Assembly: GCF_002563895.1 (NCBI RefSeq) | Contig: NZ_PDJB01000001.1 | Coordinates: forward strand, 1,223,501 to 1,287,500 | Reading direction: 5' to 3' | Source: Pseudomonas lurida | GTDB taxonomy: Bacteria > Pseudomonadota > Gammaproteobacteria > Pseudomonadales > Pseudomonadaceae | Length of the DNA stretch: 64,000 bases | Part shown: positions 55,195 through 63,301 of the stretch, in pieces | Numbering within the stretch: the stretch's first letter is position 1 | How the letters are laid out: each line of letters starts with the position of its first letter | Position numbers and translations under genes: made by a program | The notes under the pieces: model-generated | Database searches by the model: none | Told to the model about the DNA's origin: nothing | Seen by the model: the letters and a program-made list of their open reading frames with translations, nothing else

Positions 55195-55340
55195 GGCTAC
55201 GGGCTCTTGAGCAAGGTGTTTAGTAATGACAAGCGAGCGCGGTTGTTATCGTACGCCGCACGTCGGGCGGGCGCAGGTTGGCGGTATTTGTAAGCAATTG
55301 CAAAGGTTGGGTATTACTGAATGTCTCTAGATATCAATGA
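55195..55340. other. Gap upstream of opgC, no gene seen
   Basis: About 150 bases with the opgC promoter region on the minus strand and the decayed tail of the cupin remnant. No feature could be supported. Confidence 0.35.
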
Positions 55341-55457
55341 TCACTGGCGTGCCATGCGCAACACCTTGATCAGCGCCGGGCCGACCTGGCCCAGGCGCCT
55401 TGATTTCCAACTGTCGGGCAGTTGCCCGGCGATGGCGGCGAAGTCCACTAACGGCAT
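55341..55457 (-). pseudogene. Truncated N-terminus of a cupin-domain gene
   Basis: A 38-codon frame with a full ribosome-binding site (AAGGAG, 6 bases before ATG at 55457) reads MPLVDFAAIAGQLPDSW and then LGQVGPALIKVLRM before ARQ and a stop. The text matches, as I recall, the start of small Pseudomonas cupin proteins that continue after KVLRMD into the beta-barrel. Here the barrel is missing and the following 140 bases do not restore it. It may still be translated as a micropeptide. Start signals look intact, so loss may be recent. Confidence 0.55.
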
Positions 55458-55522
55458 GTGAGGCTCCTTGTTTCAACGATGCCGTCGGTGGTCCGGTTCA
55501 GCGCAGAAGGGGGGTACTGATG

Positions 55523-57142
55523 TTACGCAGCGCTGGCTTCATGGGGTTCAAAACTGTCCGCCCGTGCCATCTGCCACATGCGCGAATAGAACTCGCCGTT
55601 CACTTCGCCGGTGAGCAGTTCGCCTGGCTTGAGGAACACATGCAACTGCGAGAACAACTTGATCTCGGTCGCCGACATGCGCCGTACCAAGTGCTTGGCC
55701 GATAGCTGCGACGGGTGATCCAGGCCCGCTGCCGCGAGCATTTCCGCCAGGGCCTTGAGGGTGTTGCGATGGAAGTTGAACACGCGCTGGGCCTTGTCGG
55801 GTACCACCAGCGCACGTTGGCGCAAGGGGTCCTGGGTGGCGACACCGGTCGGGCACTTGTTGGTGTGGCAGCTTTGCGACTGAATGCAGCCGATGGCGAA
55901 CATGAAGCCGCGTGCGGCGTTGGCCCAGTCTGCGCCGATGGCGAGGACGCTGGCGATATCGAAGGCACTGACGATCTTGCCGCTGGCGCCAAGCTTGATC
56001 TTGTCGCGCAGGTTCAGGCCCACCAGGGTGTTGTGCACGAACAGCAGGCCTTCACGCAGCGGCACGCCGATATGGTCGGTGAACTCCACCGGTGCGGCGC
56101 CGGTGCCGCCTTCCTTGCCATCGACGACGATAAAGTCCGGAAGGATGCCGGTTTCGAGCATGGCCTTGGCGATGCCCATGAACTCCCACGGGTGACCCAG
56201 GCAGAACTTGAAACCCACCGGTTTGCCGCCGGACAGTTCGCGCAGTTGGGCGATGAACTGCATCAGTTCGATAGGCGTGGAAAAGGCACTGTGGCGTGAC
56301 GGCGAGATGCAGTCTTCGCCCATCATGATCCCGCGCGTATCTGCGATTTCCTGGGTGACCTTGTGCTTGGGCAGGATCCCGCCATGGCCGGGCTTTGCGC
56401 CCTGGCTCATCTTGATTTCAATCATCCGCACTTGCGGGTCTTGCGCCTGCACGGCGAAGCGTTCCGGGTCGAAGCGGCCATCGCTGGTGCGGCAGCCGAA
56501 GTAGCCGCTGCCCAGTTCCCAGGTCAGGTCGCCGCCGTTTTCGCGGTGGTAGGGGCTGATGCTGCCTTCGCCGGTGTCATGGGCGAAGTTGCCGAGTTTG
56601 GCGCCCTGGTTCAACGCGCGAATGGCGTTGGCGCTCAACGAGCCAAAGCTCATCGCCGAGATGTTGAACACCGACGCCGAGTACGGCTGCTTGCACTGCG
56701 GGCCGCCGACCATCACGCGAAACGCGCTGGGGTCGCTCAGCGGCGCGGGGCGCATGGAGTGGCCGATGAATTCGAAGCCCGACTGGTACACATCGATCAG
56801 GGTGCCGAAGGGTTTGTCGGCGGTTTCGTTCTTGGCGCGCGAATACACCAGCGAACGCTGGGCGCGGGAAAAGGGCAGGGCATCGCTGTCGGATTCGAGC
56901 AGGTACTGGCGGATTTCCGGGCGGATGGCCTCCACCAGGTAACGGATATTGCCCAGGATCGGGTAGTTGCGGCGTACCGCATGGGGGCTTTGCAGCAGGT
57001 CGAACAGGCCGATCAGGCTCAACACGCCGGTGACCAGGGTGATCGGCCATAGCCATTCATGTTCGATAAAGGGGAGGCTGGCGAGGGTGAAAATGACGCA
57101 CACGGCAAAGAAGGCGTAACGGCTTAGTAACGACAGGCTCAT
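55523..57142 (-). CDS. FMN-binding glutamate synthase family protein (GltB2-like)
   Basis: A 539-residue protein with two N-terminal membrane segments (YAFFAVCVIFTLASLPF, WLWPITLVTGVLSLIGLF) and then a glutamate-synthase FMN barrel (NISAMSFGSLSANAIRALNQGA, KMSQGAKPGHGGILP, VVDGKEGGTGAAPVEF). Iron-sulfur ligands appear in CIQSQSCHTNKCPTG (C-x5-C-x4-C). The amidotransferase domain of true GltB is absent, so the reaction is uncertain; stand-alone forms may be ammonia- or membrane-linked oxidoreductases. AGGAA precedes the start. It is transcribed 28 bases after the LuxR gene in the same direction. Confidence 0.88.
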   Translation of the reverse strand: MSLSLLSRYAFFAVCVIFTLASLPFIEHEWLWPITLVTGVLSLIGLFDLLQSPHAVRRNYPILGNIRYLVEAIRPEIRQYLLESDSDALPFSRAQRSLVYSRAKNETADKPFGTLIDVYQSGFEFIGHSMRPAPLSDPSAFRVMVGGPQCKQPYSASVFNISAMSFGSLSANAIRALNQGAKLGNFAHDTGEGSISPYHRENGGDLTWELGSGYFGCRTSDGRFDPERFAVQAQDPQVRMIEIKMSQGAKPGHGGILPKHKVTQEIADTRGIMMGEDCISPSRHSAFSTPIELMQFIAQLRELSGGKPVGFKFCLGHPWEFMGIAKAMLETGILPDFIVVDGKEGGTGAAPVEFTDHIGVPLREGLLFVHNTLVGLNLRDKIKLGASGKIVSAFDIASVLAIGADWANAARGFMFAIGCIQSQSCHTNKCPTGVATQDPLRQRALVVPDKAQRVFNFHRNTLKALAEMLAAAGLDHPSQLSAKHLVRRMSATEIKLFSQLHVFLKPGELLTGEVNGEFYSRMWQMARADSFEPHEASAA

Positions 57143-57170
57143 ACGGTTTTCCTTGGTTCGGACTCATCGG

Positions 57171-57935
57171 CTAGGCGTTTTGCGCCTGTAGAAAGATCGA
57201 GAACAGCTCAGACTGGGATTTGATCCCTAGCTTGCTGTACATGTGTTTCTTATGGACTTTCACGGTTTCAACAGAGATTTCCAGCTTACGAGCGATTTCC
57301 TTGCTGGAGCAACCGCTGAGCATCAAGCGGCCTACATCCAGCTCGCGGGCGGTGAGTTGCGCGCCCCAGTCATCATTCTGGATCGGCGGCTGCGGCGCGC
57401 TGACCTGGTTGAGTTCATAGGGCAGGCGCTGGCGCAACAGGCTCAGCACCCAGGGTTGTATCAGCGACAGCAGCGCAATCTGCTGCGGGTCAAAACGCTG
57501 TTTCGAGCCCAGGGACAGGCATAGCGTACGCCCATCCGGCAGTTGGCAATTAAATTGGATTTCATCGGCAACCACGTTCAGGCGGAAGTAGCGCTGGTAG
57601 TACTCGGTGAGTTCAAAGTGCTCCGGCGCGACTTCCGCCAGGCGGAACAAGCCGGTGCGCGAATGTTCACGGCTGGCGATGTAGAACGGGTCGAGCAGGT
57701 ACAGGCCGTTGAGGTAGTCCTGGAACAGATGGTCTGGCGTGCCGTCGGCACCGGGGCATTCGGCGAACACCAGCGGGCGGTGCTCGCTGCTGAACAGCAC
57801 CACCACCCAACTGTCGAACGGCACGTACTGGTCGAGCAAACGCACCAGTTGGGTCCAGAAATTGGCCTGGTCGAGGGCGTCTATCATTTGCCCGACCGAA
57901 CGGTGCCAGGCGATGTCGTGCAGCGAGACTGTCAT
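57171..57935 (-). CDS. LuxR-family transcriptional regulator
   Basis: A 254-residue regulator: an N-terminal sensor region of about 170 residues without a phosphoacceptor or recognisable autoinducer-binding signature (FDSWVVVLFSSEHRPLVFAECPG), then the LuxR helix-turn-helix (LTARELDVGRLMLSGCSSKEIARKLEISVETVKVHKKHMYSKLGI, given here as start and end blocks). It is divergent from the carbon-nitrogen hydrolase and next to the FMN protein, so it probably controls one or both. A GGGGG ribosome-binding run precedes the ATG. Confidence 0.86.
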   Translation of the reverse strand: MTVSLHDIAWHRSVGQMIDALDQANFWTQLVRLLDQYVPFDSWVVVLFSSEHRPLVFAECPGADGTPDHLFQDYLNGLYLLDPFYIASREHSRTGLFRLAEVAPEHFELTEYYQRYFRLNVVADEIQFNCQLPDGRTLCLSLGSKQRFDPQQIALLSLIQPWVLSLLRQRLPYELNQVSAPQPPIQNDDWGAQLTARELDVGRLMLSGCSSKEIARKLEISVETVKVHKKHMYSKLGIKSQSELFSIFLQAQNA

Positions 57936-58029
57936 TCGTCTACCCCCATAGGGTTACCCCGGCGGCGTGATTTGCGCGACGGGTGCGGCTGCGCATACTG
58001 CGCCACAGATAAAACAACAGGACGTCCCA

Positions 58030-58851
58030 ATGAAGGTCGAATTTGCCCAGTTGGCAGGCCGCGATAACGGCACAGCTTACAACCTTGAGCGCGCTTTGGC
58101 GGCGATTGCTGCAAGTGCAGTCGACACGCAACTGATCGTGTTCCCGGAAACCCACCTGATGGGCTTCCCTTCGGCCGAGACCGTCGCCGACATCGCGGAA
58201 CCCCTGGATGGCCCCACTGTGCAGGCCATTATCGACGCCTGCCGCGTGCGCGATATTGCGGTGGTGATCGGGATGGCTGAAAGCGAAGCAGGCCAATTCT
58301 ATAACACCACCGTGTTGATCACCCCTGACGGCATCGCCCTGCGCTATCGCAAGACCCACCTATGGGCCTCGGACCGTGGCGTGTTCACCCCGGGTGATCG
58401 CTACGCCACCTGCCTGTGGAACGGCGTGCGCGTCGGGCTGTTGATCTGCTACGACATCGAGTTCCCGGAAACCGCGCGTGCCAACGCGCAACTGGGTGCC
58501 GAGTTGTTGATCGTCACTAACGGCAACATGGACCCGTATGGCCCCACGCACCGCACCGCGATCATGGCGCGCGCCCAGGAAAACCAGGCGTTTGCGCTGA
58601 TGGTCAACCGTGTGGAGGAGGGCGATGGCGGGTTGTTGTTTGCGGGCGGCAGCGCCTTGGTCGACCCCTTTGGCACGTTGCTGTTCGAGGCCGGGCGTGA
58701 GGAAGGGCAGTTCACCGTCGAACTGGATCTCGACCAACTGGCAGCGGCGCGCAAGGACTACCGCTACCTGGATGACCAGCGTTTGAAATTGCCCGGTGAG
58801 GTGATCGAGCGCAGCGATGGGACACGCGAGTTGTTGATCCCACGCCCCTGA
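58030..58851 (+). CDS. Carbon-nitrogen hydrolase (nitrilase superfamily, RamA-like amidase)
   Basis: A 273-residue cytoplasmic enzyme with the complete triad: Glu40 in VFPETH, Lys108 in YRKTHLW, Cys140 in ICYDIEFPE. The blocks NGNMDPYGPTHRTAIMARAQENQ and SALVDPFGTLLFEAG resemble, from memory, R-stereoselective amidases of the RamA type rather than true nitrilases. Expected reaction: hydrolysis of a small carboxamide to acid and ammonia. The ATG at 58030 begins MKVEFAQLAG with AGGAC upstream; the frame extends to 57967 without a credible start. A permease follows. Confidence 0.87.
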   Translation: MKVEFAQLAGRDNGTAYNLERALAAIAASAVDTQLIVFPETHLMGFPSAETVADIAEPLDGPTVQAIIDACRVRDIAVVIGMAESEAGQFYNTTVLITPDGIALRYRKTHLWASDRGVFTPGDRYATCLWNGVRVGLLICYDIEFPETARANAQLGAELLIVTNGNMDPYGPTHRTAIMARAQENQAFALMVNRVEEGDGGLLFAGGSALVDPFGTLLFEAGREEGQFTVELDLDQLAAARKDYRYLDDQRLKLPGEVIERSDGTRELLIPRP

Positions 58852-58872
58852 TCTGTGAATCGATCCTCGTGT

Positions 58873-58893
58873 CGAGTGGGGCAAGCCCACTCG
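58873..58893 (+). terminator. Small hairpin between amidase and APC permease genes
   Basis: GAGTGGG, loop GCAAG-like, CCCACTC. A short GC stem 20 bases after the amidase stop; no T run, so partial termination or mRNA protection at most. Confidence 0.45.
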
Positions 58894-58986
58894 CCACCGA
58901 AAACGTGCTTGACCATAAGAAAAATGACACCGGCTTCACCGACTTCAGTTCTGCCATAAATCTAATAAATCAGCGGAGAATCGCTC

Positions 58987-60312
58987 ATGGCTCGTTTGCA
59001 ACGCACCCTGTCGTTAGGGTCGGTGGTGCTGTTTGGCATCGCCTATATGACGCCGATCATTGTGCTCGGCACCTTCGGCATCCTGGCGCAATCCACCGCC
59101 GGCATGGTCCCCGCCGCTTACCTCGCCGCCCTGGTGGCGATGTTCTTCACCGCCATGAGCTATGGGCGCATGGCCTCGGCCTTCCCGGTAGCCGGTTCCG
59201 CCTACAGCTATGTGCGCAAGGCCATCAGCCCCAAGCTGGGATTCATCGCCGGTTGGGCGGTGTTGCTCGACTACCTGTTCCTGCCCATGGCCATCTGGCT
59301 GATCGGCGCGGCGTACCTGAATTCGGCGTTTCCGGCGGTGCCCCAGTGGGTCTGGGTGCTGGCATTCATCGGCATCACCAGCGCCATCAACATCGTCGGC
59401 CTCAAGTTGGCCAACGGCATCAATGCCTTGCTGATGCTGGTGCAGTTTCTGGTGCTGATCGCGTTTGTCGCGTTGTGCATCCACTACATCGGGGGCGATG
59501 CGAGCAAGCCGCTGTGGACCATCACGCCATTCTTCAATGGCCAGATGCAAATGCCGTTGATCATGAGTGGCGCGGCCATCGCCTGCTATTCGTTCCTGGG
59601 CTTTGACGCGGTCAGCACCCTCACCGAAGAAACCCGCGACCCACGCCGCACCATTCCACGGGCGATCATGTTGATCACCCTGATCGGTGGGCTGATCTTC
59701 GTAGCGGTGTCCTACTTTGTGCAGATCGCTCATCCATCGTTCGAATTCACCAATGTGGACTCTGCGGCGTATGAAATCGCGCGCAACATCGGTGGTGACC
59801 TGTTTGTGTCGATCTTCCTCATCGGCCTGATCGTGGGTCAGTTCGCCTCGGGGCTGTCGGCCCAGGCCAGTGGGTCGCGCTTGCTGTTCGCGATGGGCCG
59901 CGATGGTGTGTTGCCCAAATCGTTCTTCGGCACCCTGCATGCGCGATTCGGCACGCCGGTCAACAGCATCTTGCTGTGTGCAGTGGTGGCACTGCTGGCG
60001 TTGAAGCTGGACGTGACCACCTCCACCTCGTTCATCAACTTCGGTGCGTTCCTGGCATTCAGCCTGGTGAACCTGTCGGTGATCTTCCACTACTGGATCG
60101 GTGCCAGGCAGCGGGGTGTGCGTGAGCTGATCCTGTTCCTGGTGTTCCCGGCCATCGGCCTGCTGGCGGACCTGTGGTTGATGGTCAGCCTCGATCACTT
60201 GGCAATCTACCTGGGCCTGGTGTGGTTGGCGATTGGCTTGGTTTACCTGGGCGTACTCACCCGCGGTTTCTCGCAACAGCCACCGGAAATGGATTTCCAG
60301 GAAGCGGCATAG
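58987..60312 (+). CDS. APC-superfamily amino acid/polyamine permease
   Basis: A 441-residue transporter with 12 hydrophobic segments. APC features include [15 protein letters not shown] near the start, [26 protein letters not shown] in helix 3, and [28 protein letters not shown] in the middle. It resembles putrescine/aromatic amino-acid importers of the PuuP type. The co-directional amidase suggests that the imported compound or its amide is the substrate. GGAGA precedes the start. Confidence 0.88.
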   Translation: MARLQRTLSLGSVVLFGIAYMTPIIVLGTFGILAQSTAGMVPAAYLAALVAMFFTAMSYGRMASAFPVAGSAYSYVRKAISPKLGFIAGWAVLLDYLFLPMAIWLIGAAYLNSAFPAVPQWVWVLAFIGITSAINIVGLKLANGINALLMLVQFLVLIAFVALCIHYIGGDASKPLWTITPFFNGQMQMPLIMSGAAIACYSFLGFDAVSTLTEETRDPRRTIPRAIMLITLIGGLIFVAVSYFVQIAHPSFEFTNVDSAAYEIARNIGGDLFVSIFLIGLIVGQFASGLSAQASGSRLLFAMGRDGVLPKSFFGTLHARFGTPVNSILLCAVVALLALKLDVTTSTSFINFGAFLAFSLVNLSVIFHYWIGARQRGVRELILFLVFPAIGLLADLWLMVSLDHLAIYLGLVWLAIGLVYLGVLTRGFSQQPPEMDFQEAA

Positions 60313-60366
60313 ACCGTCCCGGTCTATTCTTATTGCAATCGGTTCTCGTTTGGGCGCATGCTTTGT

Positions 60367-60379
60367 GTTACTGTATAAC
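60367..60379. promoter_or_regulatory. Zur box upstream of the L31 paralogue
   Basis: GTTACTGTATAAC, inside the longer palindrome GTGTTACTGTATAACAC, 34 bases before the start of rpmE2. It shares 11 of 13 positions with the box at 28542-28554 and fits the Zur consensus. Zinc shortage should induce the gene. Confidence 0.85.
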
Positions 60380-60412
60380 ACATCGAATGCACCCAGACGC
60401 CCCGGAGGCCTT

Positions 60413-60685
60413 ATGAAAGCTGGTATCCATCCCGAGTACCGCACCGTGCTGTTCCACGACACCGCCGCCGACGTGTTCTTCCTGATCGGCTCCACTGCCG
60501 ACAGCGACCGCATCCACTCACACAGCGACGGCAACACTTACCCGTACATTCCTCTGGACGTGTCCAGCGCCTCGCACCCGATCTACACCGGCCAACAGCG
60601 CAAGACCCAGGCCGAAGGCCGGATCGCCGGGTTCAACAAGCGCTTCGCTTCGTTCGGCTCAAGCCCGAAAAAAGCCGAGGCGTGA
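60413..60685 (+). CDS. rpmE2: 50S ribosomal protein L31 type B (zinc-independent paralogue)
   Basis: A 90-residue L31 of the C-minus type: the family blocks [33 protein letters not shown] and FNKRF are present and the protein has no cysteine, so it cannot bind the zinc held by the normal L31. Such paralogues replace the zinc form under starvation and free zinc for other uses. GGAGG precedes the ATG by 4 bases. The longer frame from 60233 lies inside the permease gene. A strong terminator follows. Confidence 0.95.
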   Translation: MKAGIHPEYRTVLFHDTAADVFFLIGSTADSDRIHSHSDGNTYPYIPLDVSSASHPIYTGQQRKTQAEGRIAGFNKRFASFGSSPKKAEA

Positions 60686-60705
60686 GGCTTGCATGCTTCA
60701 CCTCG

Positions 60706-60738
60706 AAAGCCGCTCCGATGCCGGAGCGGCTTTTTTTT
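60706..60738 (+). terminator. Rho-independent terminator after rpmE2
   Basis: AAAGCCGCTCCG, loop ATGC, CGGAGCGGC followed by eight T residues. Strong stem with a T run on the plus strand. Confidence 0.95.
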
Positions 60739-60851
60739 GCGTTGATATCGTAAGGCCATCACGCTGCGCAAAACCGACTAGACTACTCTGTAACCGCCAG
60801 GAGGGCAGGCCCAGACAATAAGGAACGCACACCGACGATCCGAGGTGTCCC

Positions 60852-62192
60852 ATGGGAGAGTCAACGACGTTCACCGATGCCGACCGTGCCGTGGTGCTGT
60901 TGATCGATGCCCACCCGGACGTACTCCACAGCCTGACGCACTTGCTACGGCTGGAGCCCTTCGACGTGCACAGCGCCACGTGCGCTGCCGATGCCCTCGC
61001 CATTCTTGCCAGCCAACCCGTCGACCTGGTGATGAGCGCCGCACGCCTGCCGGACATGGATGGCGCCTCGCTGCTGGCGCATGTCCACCAGCACTATCCC
61101 CACACTGTGCGGATCCTGCTGACCAGCGAGACCGACCTGACCCTGATCATCAAAGCGATCAACGAAGGTGAGATCTATCGCTACCTGAGCAAACCCTGGA
61201 ACGATGAAGAGTTGCTGCTGGCCCTGCGCCAATCCCTGGCCCATCAGCATTCCGAGCTGGAACGCCTGCGCCTCGAACAGCTGATCCAGCAGCAGAACGA
61301 TGAGCTCAAGCAGCTCAATGCCACCCTGGAAAAACGCGTGGCCTCGCGTACCAGCGAACTGCAGCAGACCGCCGACATGCTCGACCTGGCCTACGAAGAG
61401 CTCAAGCACAGCTACGCCACAGGCACTGAAGTGTTCTCGCTGCTGGCCAACCTGCGCCTGCCGCGCGCCAAGCAGACCAACCGGCAGATCATCGAACTGG
61501 TGCGCACCTGGTGCGTGGCCCATGGTGTGGACGAAGCCAGCAACCGCGACCTGACCATGGCTGCCGCGCTCTACAACATCGGCAAGCTGAGCTGGAGCGA
61601 CAGCATGATGGCCTCGCCCTCGGACCTGCTGCACAGCAGCGACCGCGAACGTTATCGCGCCTATGCGACCCAGAGCGAGTCGTTGCTGATGACCCTGGAG
61701 CCGATGAAAGACGCCGCGCGGTTGATCCGCCATCACCAGGAACGCTGGGATGGCAGCGGTTTCCCGGACCACCTCAAGGGCGAAGCGATTCCCGTCGGGT
61801 CGCGCCTGCTTAAACTGGCGGTGGACTTTATCGAACTGCAAAAAGGCCTGATCCTGGAACGGCAGATGAACAGCGACGAAGCGCTGCTCTACATCCGCAA
61901 ATACGCTGGCCGGCTGTATGACCCGGTGATGGTCGAAGACTTTGTGCTGGTCTGCGCCACTTACCTCAACGACGTGACCCTGGGCGACCCCAACGTCAAA
62001 GTGCTTGGCACCCGCGAGCTTGCGGAAGGCATGGTGCTGGCGCGCAATCTCAATGCCGACAACGGCATGCTGCTGCTCAATGCGGGCAAGGTGTTGAACC
62101 TGCCGTTGGTGGACAAATTGATTGCGTTTGAGACCATGGAAGGCGCGCGGTACAGCGTGTTCATCAAGGACCACACGGTGATCCCGGGCTGA
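60852..62192 (+). CDS. Response-regulator-like protein with degenerate YN-GYP (HD-GYP-type) domain
   Basis: A 446-residue protein: receiver domain (about 14-130), coiled coil (RLRLEQLIQQQNDELKQLNATLEKRVASRTSEL, split as RLEQLIQQQNDELKQL and TLEKRVASR) and an HD-GYP-type domain. The phosphoacceptor Asp is replaced by Ala63 (SAARLP in place of SDxRMP) though Lys of the switch (LSKPWND) remains. The HD pair is Tyr241-Asn242 (ALYNIGK) and the GYP triplet is GFP at 303-305, while HHQERWDGSG is kept. Metal binding and c-di-GMP hydrolysis are therefore unlikely. P. aeruginosa PA2572, as I recall, is a YN-GYP protein of this plan, so it may be a binding or scaffold protein. The C-terminal region after 360 is an extra domain (LAEGMVLARNLNADNGMLL). 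Confidence 0.87.
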   Translation: MGESTTFTDADRAVVLLIDAHPDVLHSLTHLLRLEPFDVHSATCAADALAILASQPVDLVMSAARLPDMDGASLLAHVHQHYPHTVRILLTSETDLTLIIKAINEGEIYRYLSKPWNDEELLLALRQSLAHQHSELERLRLEQLIQQQNDELKQLNATLEKRVASRTSELQQTADMLDLAYEELKHSYATGTEVFSLLANLRLPRAKQTNRQIIELVRTWCVAHGVDEASNRDLTMAAALYNIGKLSWSDSMMASPSDLLHSSDRERYRAYATQSESLLMTLEPMKDAARLIRHHQERWDGSGFPDHLKGEAIPVGSRLLKLAVDFIELQKGLILERQMNSDEALLYIRKYAGRLYDPVMVEDFVLVCATYLNDVTLGDPNVKVLGTRELAEGMVLARNLNADNGMLLLNAGKVLNLPLVDKLIAFETMEGARYSVFIKDHTVIPG

Positions 62193-62206
62193 ACACCGTC
62201 AACCGT

Positions 62207-62293
62207 GTGGGAGCGGGCTTGCTCGCGAAGGCGGTGGGGCAATCACCACAGCGTTGCCTGACACTGCGCTTTCGCGAGCAAGCCCGCTCCCAC
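62207..62293. repeat. REP palindrome pair
   Basis: GTGGGAGCGGGCTTGCTCGCG (62207-62227) faces CGCGAGCAAGCCCGCTCCCAC (62273-62293), a perfect inverse. This is the GAGCGGGCTTGCTCGC subtype, different from the GAGCTGGCTTGCC type at 1.7, 20 and 26 kb. Confidence 0.85.
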
Positions 62294-62358
62294 ATTGGAT
62301 TGCGGGGGGGCTTTCGGCATGTGATCCTTACGCTCTTTGCAACCAAGGAAGACCGTTC

Positions 62359-62766
62359 ATGCCCTCCACCATCCGCATCGCCGCCGCACTCCTGATCGGC
62401 AGCGACGGCCAGACCCTGCTGGTGCGCAAGCGCGGCACCCAAGCCTTCATGCAACCAGGCGGCAAGATCGATGCGGGCGAGCAGCCCGCCGAGGCCCTGG
62501 CCCGTGAGCTGCACGAAGAACTGAACCTGCGTATCGACCCCGGCGCCGCGGTCTACCTTGGCACGTTTTCCGCGCCGGCGGTCAACGAGCCAGGTTTCAC
62601 GGTGGAAGCCGAGCTGTTCCAGGTCCAGATCGACGTCGCGGTCAACCCGGCCGCCGAGATCGAAGAGGTGCGCTGGATCGATCCGGCCGGTGATGGTGGC
62701 CTGGTCCTGGCACCGTTGACGCGGGATCTGATCCTGCCGTTCTATCGCGCATCGTTGACGGCATGA
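62359..62766 (+). CDS. Nudix hydrolase
   Basis: A 135-residue single-domain Nudix protein. The Nudix box reads GGKIDAGEQPAEALARELHEELNL, split here as GGKIDAGEQPAEA and RELHEELNL, with all metal-binding Glu residues. It would hydrolyse a nucleoside diphosphate linked to another moiety; the substrate cannot be set from sequence. The ATG at 62359 follows AAGGAA; the frame open from 62254 reads through REP DNA. Its stop overlaps the next start (ATGA). Confidence 0.87.
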   Translation: MPSTIRIAAALLIGSDGQTLLVRKRGTQAFMQPGGKIDAGEQPAEALARELHEELNLRIDPGAAVYLGTFSAPAVNEPGFTVEAELFQVQIDVAVNPAAEIEEVRWIDPAGDGGLVLAPLTRDLILPFYRASLTA

Positions 62767-63269
62767 TCATCCGCACGCTGGGGGCCGACGACGCCGAGGC
62801 CTACCGGGCGTTGATGCTGGAGGCCTATGAGGCGTATCCCCAGGCGTTCACCTCCAGCGTGGCCGAGCGCGCCGCGATGCCATTGAGCTGGTGGCAGAAG
62901 CGCCTCGACAACCCGCTTGATCGGTTGCTGGGCGGGTTCCATGGGGATGAACTGGCGGGCATTGTCGGCCTGGCGTTCGAGCCACGGGAGAAGGCGCGGC
63001 ACAAGGTGACCTTGTTCGGTATGTACGTGACGAAGGCTTGCCAACTCAAAGGCCTGGGCCGTCGACTGGTCGAGGCGGCGCTCGATGAAGCCCGCCAGCA
63101 CCCGCGCCTGAAAGTGATCCAACTGACCGTCACCGCCGGCAATGACGCCGCCTTTGCCTTGTACCAGCGCTGCGGCTTCATCCAGTACGGCCTGGAGCCG
63201 CTGGCGGTGCGGGTAGGCGTTGATTATTTCGACAAGATCCACATGTGGCGCGAATTGCACGACCGGTGA
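62763..63269 (+). CDS. GNAT-family N-acetyltransferase
   Basis: A 168-residue acetyltransferase of the GNAT fold with the acetyl-CoA pyrophosphate-binding pattern in GMYVTKACQLKGLGRRLVEAAL (Q-x-x-G-x-G/A like: QLKGLGRR) and NDAAFALYQRCGFIQYG in the last strand-helix. Starts inside the end of the Nudix gene with a 4-base overlap. Substrate unknown; small amine or protein N-terminal targets are usual. Confidence 0.87.
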   Translation: MIIRTLGADDAEAYRALMLEAYEAYPQAFTSSVAERAAMPLSWWQKRLDNPLDRLLGGFHGDELAGIVGLAFEPREKARHKVTLFGMYVTKACQLKGLGRRLVEAALDEARQHPRLKVIQLTVTAGNDAAFALYQRCGFIQYGLEPLAVRVGVDYFDKIHMWRELHDR

Positions 63270-63301
63270 TAGCGACCACAATTGATCTCATCGGCTGTGC
63301 G

